Shown here piece after piece: positions 31,435 to 36,629 of a stretch of 36,629 nt of DNA; positions within the stretch are counted from its first letter, which is position 1, and every line of letters begins with the position of its first letter. The translations under genes and the position numbers were made by a program. The notes under the pieces are model-generated. The model saw only the letters and a program-made list of their open reading frames with translations. It had not been told where the DNA came from and did no database searches. Source of the stretch: an uncultured Clostridia bacterium. Its GTDB lineage: Bacteria > Bacillota > Clostridia > Oscillospirales > Ruminococcaceae. The stretch is from NCBI GenBank assembly GCA_945876435.1, contig CAMCOD010000016.1, positions 1-36,629 of the forward strand, read 5' to 3'.

Positions 31435-32679
31435 ATGAACGACGATCGTTTTACCAATTTGGAAAAGGACATTATGCGTTCCGTCGGACGGATTTTAAGC
31501 TCTCAGGAGCTGTCCGACCTGAAATATACCATTTTTTCCGCCATTGATCAGGTGGAACAGGTGACCCAGAAGACAGCCCGTACAATGGAAAAAGCGGCTG
31601 ATAAAATGGAGCAGGCAAGCCATAAAGCCGCTGAAAAGACTGCTAATTCCGCAAGAAACAGCTACTATCAGCCTTACAACGGCGGTCGTGTCTACAGCAA
31701 CCGCTCCCAGCGCGAAAATCCCCCTTCTAATTATGGCAAAAGCAGCTCCACTCTCCAGATCAAAGGCTCTGTATCCTCCGGACTGTGGCTGGCTTTCAGC
31801 ATTTGCGGCATTGTGATTGGAGCCAGTTTGACTCTGCTGGGTCTGGTTTTCAGTCTGCTGGGACATTTCAGCTCCTTCTTCGGAGGCGCACTGCTCTTTC
31901 TGGCTGCTTCCATCGTTTCCACTGTATTCGCAGGGAAAAAGCTGGGCCAGGTGGGACGCTTCCGCAAATATCTGAAAGCCATCGGTCAGCACCCTATGTA
32001 CACCGTAAAGGAAATCTCCAGCGGTTCCGGAATCCCGGAGGCGAAGGTCCAGCAGGAGCTGCCCAAGCTGCTGTCTGCCGTTTCTTTCCCCTTCGCCAAG
32101 CTGGATGAAGAAAGAACCTGTCTGATTTTGGAAAAGGAGACCTATCAGCAATATTTGGATCTGAAGGAAACCCGCCGCAGGCTGGAAGAAGAGGAAAACC
32201 GGAAAAAAGCCCGTTTGGCCGCGGATCCAAATGCTGCCGCTGTCGAACAGATGAAACAGGACGGTATGGAATATCTGCACAAAATCCGCATGGTCAACGA
32301 TGCACTGCCGGAACAGGAAATCTCGGAAAAGCTGGACAAATTGGAGAATATCTGCCGCAAGATCTTTTCCTATGTGGAACAGCACCCCAACAAGCTGCCG
32401 CAGATCCGCAAATTGATGTGCTACTATCTGCCTACCACTCTGAAACTGGTGGAAAGCTATGAACAGTTGGAGTCTCACCGCATCTCCACCGCGTCCATCG
32501 AAGAATCCAAGTCAGAAATTCATTCCGCGCTGGACAATATCAACCTGGCTTTTGAAAATCTATTTGATAAGCTGCTGCAAAATGACCTGATGGACCTGTC
32601 TGCCGATATTTCCGTTCTGGAAACCATGCTGGCTCAGGAAGGTCTTACCGATCATGACCACAATATCAATGCCAAATAA
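31435..32679 (+). CDS. xpaC: XpaC-family membrane protein
   Basis: A 414-residue protein of the XpaC family (annotated '5-bromo-4-chloroindolyl phosphate hydrolysis protein' from a Bacillus phenotype). Residues 1-70 are charged and helical (EQVTQKTARTMEKAADKMEQ), then a Ser/Asn/Tyr-rich linker (~75-110), two close transmembrane segments (~115-140 and 147-165, with ASLTLLGLVF and GGALLFLAASIV), and a cytoplasmic helical part (~190-410) with a coiled coil near KETRRRLEEEENRKKARLA. It is followed 25 bases later by telA, the usual pairing. Biochemical function is not known. Confidence 0.85.
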   Translation: MNDDRFTNLEKDIMRSVGRILSSQELSDLKYTIFSAIDQVEQVTQKTARTMEKAADKMEQASHKAAEKTANSARNSYYQPYNGGRVYSNRSQRENPPSNYGKSSSTLQIKGSVSSGLWLAFSICGIVIGASLTLLGLVFSLLGHFSSFFGGALLFLAASIVSTVFAGKKLGQVGRFRKYLKAIGQHPMYTVKEISSGSGIPEAKVQQELPKLLSAVSFPFAKLDEERTCLILEKETYQQYLDLKETRRRLEEEENRKKARLAADPNAAAVEQMKQDGMEYLHKIRMVNDALPEQEISEKLDKLENICRKIFSYVEQHPNKLPQIRKLMCYYLPTTLKLVESYEQLESHRISTASIEESKSEIHSALDNINLAFENLFDKLLQNDLMDLSADISVLETMLAQEGLTDHDHNINAK

Positions 32680-32704
32680 AACATAAACACAGGAGGGCAT
32701 CCAC

Positions 32705-33847
32705 ATGAACGAAACCAAAACCGTACCTGAATTGACCTTGGAACTGGCAACCGCCCCATCCCCGGCAGTCCCCGCTCCGGCAGCCGAAGCTCAGACAGCG
32801 GAACCGGCAGCAGCCTCTGCCGAAATCGTCCTCACGCCGGAGGAGGAAAAAATCGTCGCTGACTTTATCCCAAAAATCGAATTGAACAATTCCAATCTGG
32901 TACTCCAGTACGGTGCAGGCTCTCAGCAGAAAATTGCTGATTTTTCCCAGAATATTCTGGACAATGTCCGCACCAAAGATCTGGGCGAAGTGGGCGAGGC
33001 CCTGTCCAATGTGGTGACGGAGCTGAAAAGCTTTGATGTGGCGGAAGAAGAAAAGGGCATTTTCTCTTTCTTCAAACGTTCCAGCAATAAAATTACTGCC
33101 ATGCAGGCCAAATACAACAAGGCGGAAGAGAACGTGGACAAGATCTGCCAGGTTCTGGAGGGACATCAGGTCCAACTGATGAAGGACACCGCCATGCTGG
33201 ATCAAATGTATGAAATGAATGCCGTATATTTCAAGGAGCTTTGCTTGTACATTATTGCCGGCAAGCGGAAATTGGAGGAGGTTCGCAATGGAGAACTGGC
33301 CCAACTGATGGCAAAAGCTCAGAAATCCGGCTTGCAGGAGGACGCACAAGCCGCCAATGACCTGGCAAACCTGTGCAACCGTTTTGAAAAGAAGATCCAT
33401 GATCTGGAGTTGACCCGCATGATCTCCATTCAGATGGCTCCCCAGATCCGTCTGATCCAAAACAACAATACCATGATGTCGGACAAGATCCAGTCCACTT
33501 TGGTAAACACCATTCCTCTATGGAAGAGTCAGATGGTACTGGCTCTGGGTGTAGAACACTCTCGTCAGGCCGCCGAAGCCCAGCGTCAGGTGACCGATAT
33601 GACCAACGAACTGCTGAAACGCAACTCCGAAACGCTGAAAATGGCCACCATTGCTACTGCGAAAGAGTCCGAGCGGGGTGTTGTTGATATGGAAACCCTT
33701 CGCCAGACCAATGAAAACCTGATCTCTACACTGGATGAGGTTATGCGGATTCAGGATGAGGGCCGTCAGAAGCGCCGGGAGGCTGAAGTGGAGCTGGCCC
33801 GCATTGAAGGCCAGTTGAAAAACAAGCTGCTTGAAATGAAAGGCTAA
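32705..33847 (+). CDS. telA: TelA-family toxic anion resistance protein
   Basis: A 380-residue helical protein of the TelA/KlaA/YaaN family, named from tellurite resistance but probably with a general envelope-stress role. Residues ~12-45 are Ala/Pro/Glu-rich and disordered. The family core follows: VLQYGAGSQQKIADFSQNIL, VVTELKSF, FFKRSSNKITAMQAKYNKAEENVDKI, then AKLT-type helices, and PLWKSQMVLALGVEHSRQAAEAQ. It forms an operon with xpaC and ends at a strong terminator. No ter genes (terB/C/D) are nearby. Confidence 0.9.
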   Translation: MNETKTVPELTLELATAPSPAVPAPAAEAQTAEPAAASAEIVLTPEEEKIVADFIPKIELNNSNLVLQYGAGSQQKIADFSQNILDNVRTKDLGEVGEALSNVVTELKSFDVAEEEKGIFSFFKRSSNKITAMQAKYNKAEENVDKICQVLEGHQVQLMKDTAMLDQMYEMNAVYFKELCLYIIAGKRKLEEVRNGELAQLMAKAQKSGLQEDAQAANDLANLCNRFEKKIHDLELTRMISIQMAPQIRLIQNNNTMMSDKIQSTLVNTIPLWKSQMVLALGVEHSRQAAEAQRQVTDMTNELLKRNSETLKMATIATAKESERGVVDMETLRQTNENLISTLDEVMRIQDEGRQKRREAEVELARIEGQLKNKLLEMKG

Positions 33848-33859
33848 AATACAAAACAC

Positions 33860-33895
33860 AACAGGGAGAAAATCTTCGATTTTCTCCCTGTTTCT
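33860..33895. terminator. Terminator after telA
   Basis: AACAGGGAGAAAATC, a TTC loop and GATTTTCTCCCTGTT form a 15-bp stem followed by TCTTT. It lies between the converging telA and the fusion gene and may serve both. Confidence 0.9.
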
Positions 33896-33918
33896 TTGCG
33901 TTGTTCTATTACAATTCG

Positions 33919-36456
33919 TTATATTTCGCTGATATATTCCCGAATCGTCTTTTCCACCTGCATCACTTCGTCGTGGAAGCTGCGGGCAGACACCCGCAAA
34001 GCCCCCGCTCCAAGGATGATGATCTGTTCCAGACCGTCAGAGGTCGCTACGCGCACCCGGTGTTTTTTTCCCAACTCGTAGGTCACCTTTTCAATATAGG
34101 CATCGGCAGTTTCCGCCTCTTTGGTGTAGACAATGGACAAATCACCCATCCGCTCCACAGATCCGGGATTGCCCTTCACTTTATAAGCGTCAAAAACGAT
34201 AATAACCGGATTTCCCAGAAAGCCCTGATAACTGCTGAGCATATTGATCAGCTTGGCACGGGCCATATCAAGACTCTCTTTTGCCAGCTCTTTCAGCTCA
34301 TCCCAGGCAAAAATAATGTTGTAACCATCCACCAGAACATATTCCGGCCCATCCGGGAGGGGCTTGCTCTTGAATGCCTTCAGCTGCTTCTCCACCGGAC
34401 GGAAGGCTTTCCGCTTATCCCGCTTGATTGGCCCATAAGTGCGCTCAAAGATATCCATCAGCTCCTGGTCAGAAGCCATACGAGCGCAATAACGGGCCGC
34501 CCGCTCCTGCCAGGACTGTTCCTCCGTTATAACCGGCTTGGCAGACAAAGCGGAGGGCAGATGCATCCACTTTGGCACATCATTCCACTTCACGTTGACG
34601 CCTGCGCCATGCTGACAGAACACGCTGTCCGGTGTGTTGTCCAAGTCCGCTGTCGGCTCATAGGCCAGCTCTTCCACAATTTTCTCCTGATTTTTGCAGG
34701 GTGCATAGCCTTTAAGCTGGCAGGAGAAACGCCCCAAACCATGGGTATAAGCGGTCACTTCCTGGGGATAGGCGCGCATAACGGCAACCGGTGCGGAACC
34801 TTCCAGAATGGAATAGTCTCCCATGGTTTCCGGCGGATCAAAGTCCGCGCCCATGCGCTGCAGGTCTGTCATCGCCCGACCCACATTAACCTGTGGAATT
34901 TCCAGACGAAAATCATACCACGGTTCCAGCAGAACGGACTGTGCCTGCATCAGTCCCTGCCGCACAGCCCGATACGTCGCCTGTCGGAAATCTCCGCCCT
35001 CGGTATGCTTTAAATGGGCCCGTCCTGCTGCCAGCGTAATGGTCATGTCGGTAATCGGAGAGCCAGTCAGCACTCCCAAATGCTGTTTTTCCATCAAGTG
35101 TGTCAGGATCAGGCGCTGCCAGTTTCGATCCAATTCATCTTCGTGACAATTGGTCGCAAAATGCAAACCGCTTCCCCGTTCTCCCGGCTCCAGAATCAGA
35201 TGCACCTCCGCGTAATGGCGCAAAGGTTCATAATGCCCCACCCCTTCCACCGGGGCGGCAATGGTTTCCTTGTACAGAATACTTTCCTGTCCAAATTGTG
35301 CCTCCAAACCAAAGCGGTCCAGCAAAAGCTGATGAAGGATCTCCAGCTGAACCTGTCCCATCAGCTGAACCCGTAGTTCCTGCAAACGCTGATCCCAGTC
35401 CACATGGAGCTGAGGTTCTTCCTCCTCTAACTGGCGGAATTGCTGCAAGGCTTTATGAACGTCATAACCTTGCGGCAGTATGACGGTATAGGTCAAAACT
35501 GGCTCCAGAGCCGGGATCCATTGCTGCCGTTCTTCTCCCAGCCCCATTCCCGGGGAGGTGCGGCTCAATCCCACAGCCGCTACCACATCACCGGGATAGG
35601 CTTCCTCTACTGTTATATACTTTGCGCCGGAATACAGGCGAAGCTGTGTTATCTTCTCCTCCCAATCACTGCCTTGCAGCGTATCGCGCACCTTTAAAGT
35701 ACCGCCAGTCACCTTTAAATGCGTCAATCGCTGCCCCTGCTCGTCCCGGGAGATCTTAAATACCTTGGCGCCAAAAGCCTCCTTCTCGCCTGCAGCGGGA
35801 GCAAACGCTTGCAAGCCCTGAAGCAAGGCTTCCACTCCATCTAATTTCAGTGCCGCACCAAACCAGCAGGGGAAAACTTTGCAGCGGGCCACGGCAGAGG
35901 CAAGGCTTTCGTCAGAAATTTTCCCATTTTCCAGGAATTCTTCCAGCAAAGCCTCATCGCACATGGCCAAAGCTTCCATATCAGGCTGGGTAAAATCTAC
36001 AAAACCCTCGCCAAGTTTGAGCCGCAGATTTTCCAGCACCATATGTGGGTCTGCGCCAGGCTGATCCATCTTATTTACAAACAGAAAAGTAGGAATATGG
36101 CGCTGGCGAAGTAGCTTCCACACCGTAAATGTATGGCTTTGCAAGCCGACCGGGCCGCTGATAACCAGCACAGCGCAGTCCAACACATCCAGAGTTCGTT
36201 CCATCTCAGCGGAAAAATCCACATGACCCGGGGTGTCCAGCAAAGTTATCTGAAAATTGGGCAAATTCAATATCGCTTGCTTGGAAAATATGGTAATTCC
36301 GCGCTGACGCTCCATGGCAAAAGTGTCCAAAAATGCGGAACCATGGTCCACTCTTCCCAGTTTCCTTATTCCGCCCGCGCAATAAAGCATCGCTTCCGAC
36401 AAGGTCGTTTTTCCCGCGTCAACATGGGCAAGGATGCCAATAACCGTTCGTTTCAT
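33919..36456 (-). CDS. EF-G/TetM-like translational GTPase fused to Rae1-type NYN nuclease
   Basis: An 845-residue two-part protein. Residues 1-~640 form a TetM/EF-G-like GTPase: AHVDAGKTTL (10-19), RGIT (52-55), DTPGH (74-78), NKMD (128-131), then domains II-V. The domain IV segment where Tet(M) has its SPVS loop reads HLKHTEGGDF (481-490), so the tetracycline-displacing loop is absent. A helical linker (~640-700) leads to an NYN domain (~705-845) like YacP/Rae1, the A-site mRNA endonuclease of Bacillus: VDGYN (709-713), FDAYKVKG, ETADAYIE, ATSDGLEQ and LGAGALRVSAR, with all acidic positions kept (D710, D756, D785, D807). The ATG at 36456 has GGAAGGA ahead. It is probably a ribosome-targeted nuclease; no resistance role is implied. 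Confidence 0.88.
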   Translation of the reverse strand: MKRTVIGILAHVDAGKTTLSEAMLYCAGGIRKLGRVDHGSAFLDTFAMERQRGITIFSKQAILNLPNFQITLLDTPGHVDFSAEMERTLDVLDCAVLVISGPVGLQSHTFTVWKLLRQRHIPTFLFVNKMDQPGADPHMVLENLRLKLGEGFVDFTQPDMEALAMCDEALLEEFLENGKISDESLASAVARCKVFPCWFGAALKLDGVEALLQGLQAFAPAAGEKEAFGAKVFKISRDEQGQRLTHLKVTGGTLKVRDTLQGSDWEEKITQLRLYSGAKYITVEEAYPGDVVAAVGLSRTSPGMGLGEERQQWIPALEPVLTYTVILPQGYDVHKALQQFRQLEEEEPQLHVDWDQRLQELRVQLMGQVQLEILHQLLLDRFGLEAQFGQESILYKETIAAPVEGVGHYEPLRHYAEVHLILEPGERGSGLHFATNCHEDELDRNWQRLILTHLMEKQHLGVLTGSPITDMTITLAAGRAHLKHTEGGDFRQATYRAVRQGLMQAQSVLLEPWYDFRLEIPQVNVGRAMTDLQRMGADFDPPETMGDYSILEGSAPVAVMRAYPQEVTAYTHGLGRFSCQLKGYAPCKNQEKIVEELAYEPTADLDNTPDSVFCQHGAGVNVKWNDVPKWMHLPSALSAKPVITEEQSWQERAARYCARMASDQELMDIFERTYGPIKRDKRKAFRPVEKQLKAFKSKPLPDGPEYVLVDGYNIIFAWDELKELAKESLDMARAKLINMLSSYQGFLGNPVIIVFDAYKVKGNPGSVERMGDLSIVYTKEAETADAYIEKVTYELGKKHRVRVATSDGLEQIIILGAGALRVSARSFHDEVMQVEKTIREYISEI

Positions 36457-36527
36457 TCGTTTCGTTCCTTCCGCTTTTTTGAATCTATCGCAATCTATCA
36501 AGCTTACAATCAAAGTCAGTAAAGAAT

Positions 36528-36556
36528 ATCATAGCACTTTTTAGGAAAAAGCACAA
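36528..36556 (-). promoter_or_regulatory. Promoter of the GTPase-nuclease gene (extended -10)
   Basis: On the minus strand TTGTGC (36551-36556), a 17-base spacer and TGC-TATGAT (hexamer 36528-36533). It leaves a leader of about 65 bases with no clear attenuator hairpin, unlike the leader of tet(M). Confidence 0.65.
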
Positions 36557-36572
36557 TAAAGCCGCATTACAA

Positions 36573-36604
36573 AGAAAAAAGACCCATCCAAACGGACAGG
36601 TCTT
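36573..36604 (-). terminator. Terminator of a minus-strand gene beyond the right edge
   Basis: On the minus strand AAGACC-GTCC / GGA-GGGTCTT (11-base arms with one mismatch, 4-nt loop) is followed by TTTTTTC. Whatever is transcribed leftwards into the window ends here. Only ~25 bases of it are visible, ending in a possible CAT-TAA stop, which is too short to identify. Confidence 0.7.
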
Positions 36605-36629
36605 AATGTGTCGGCATCGCTCTATTTTC

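Noticed and set aside
31495-32478. A 327-codon minus-strand frame
   Set aside because: Antisense to xpaC, which has a promoter, ribosome site and family pattern.
33901-35013. A 370-codon plus-strand frame
   Set aside because: Antisense to the GTPase-nuclease fusion; composition typical of a complement-strand shadow.
33919-36456. Tetracycline resistance gene
   Set aside because: The domain IV loop lacks the Tet(M) SPVS motif, the protein carries a nuclease domain, and there is no mobile context.
36603-36629. 3' end of a partial coding sequence at the right edge
   Set aside because: A possible stop (TAA) precedes the terminator, but only eight codons are visible, too few to support a gene call.

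Overview
The window looks like the chromosome of an anaerobic, endospore-forming Firmicute of class Clostridia, most likely a gut Oscillospiraceae/Ruminococcaceae-type organism (inference). The evidence is two sporulation genes (spoVS and a 29-codon spoVM), oxygen-sensitive iron-sulfur proteins (two-subunit L-serine dehydratase, a 2[4Fe-4S] ferredoxin, RicT), the c-di-AMP receptor DarA, the biofilm regulator RemA, and Bacillus-like gene order with moderate GC content. There is no rRNA, tRNA, CRISPR array, prophage or intact insertion sequence. This is mostly core chromosome.

Layout, left to right. (1) 90-2164, minus strand: rluD-type pseudouridine synthase, ymdB, spoVS. (2) 2285-3905, minus: sdaAB-sdaAA, with their own promoter and terminator. 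(3) 4129-8150, plus: an AAC(6')-like acetyltransferase, a short QueG-like iron-sulfur protein, the darA-holB-ricT cluster, and a ferredoxin with a strong promoter and terminator. (4) 8251-25676, minus: a collinear block of 21 genes, yicC - two small membrane proteins - remA - gmk - rpoZ - priA - def - fmt - yugP-like - rsmB - rlmN - prpC - prkC - rsgA - thiN - spoVM - GNAT - prmA - rsmE - vanY-like - ynzC-like. It matches the Bacillus yloC-to-spoVM region, except that coaBC and rpe are absent and a few genes are inserted. (5) 25870-29646, minus: tsaE-tsaB-rpiB-upp, terminator, then DUF1667 and an FkbM methyltransferase. (6) 29759-30505, plus: a degenerate LytR-CpsA-Psr-like protein. (7) 30589-31266, minus: mscL and a 76-residue helical protein. 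(8) 31435-33847, plus: an XpaC/TelA pair. (9) 33919-36456, minus: an EF-G/TetM-like GTPase fused to a Rae1/YacP-type NYN nuclease.

The large minus-strand block couples translation and its quality control (Fmt, Def, RsmB, RlmN, RsgA, PrmA, RsmE) with replication restart (PriA), nucleotide and RNA metabolism (Gmk, YicC, omega) and Ser/Thr phosphorylation signalling (PrkC/PrpC). The most interesting item is the GTPase-Rae1 fusion. It puts a ribosome A-site mRNA endonuclease on the same polypeptide as a ribosome-binding translational GTPase, and it lacks the domain IV loop that tetracycline-protection proteins use, so calling it a resistance gene would probably be wrong.

Eight of the eleven promoters I can read carry an extended -10 element (TGnTAnnnT). 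TTG start codons are frequent. Reading was by eye, without database searches.
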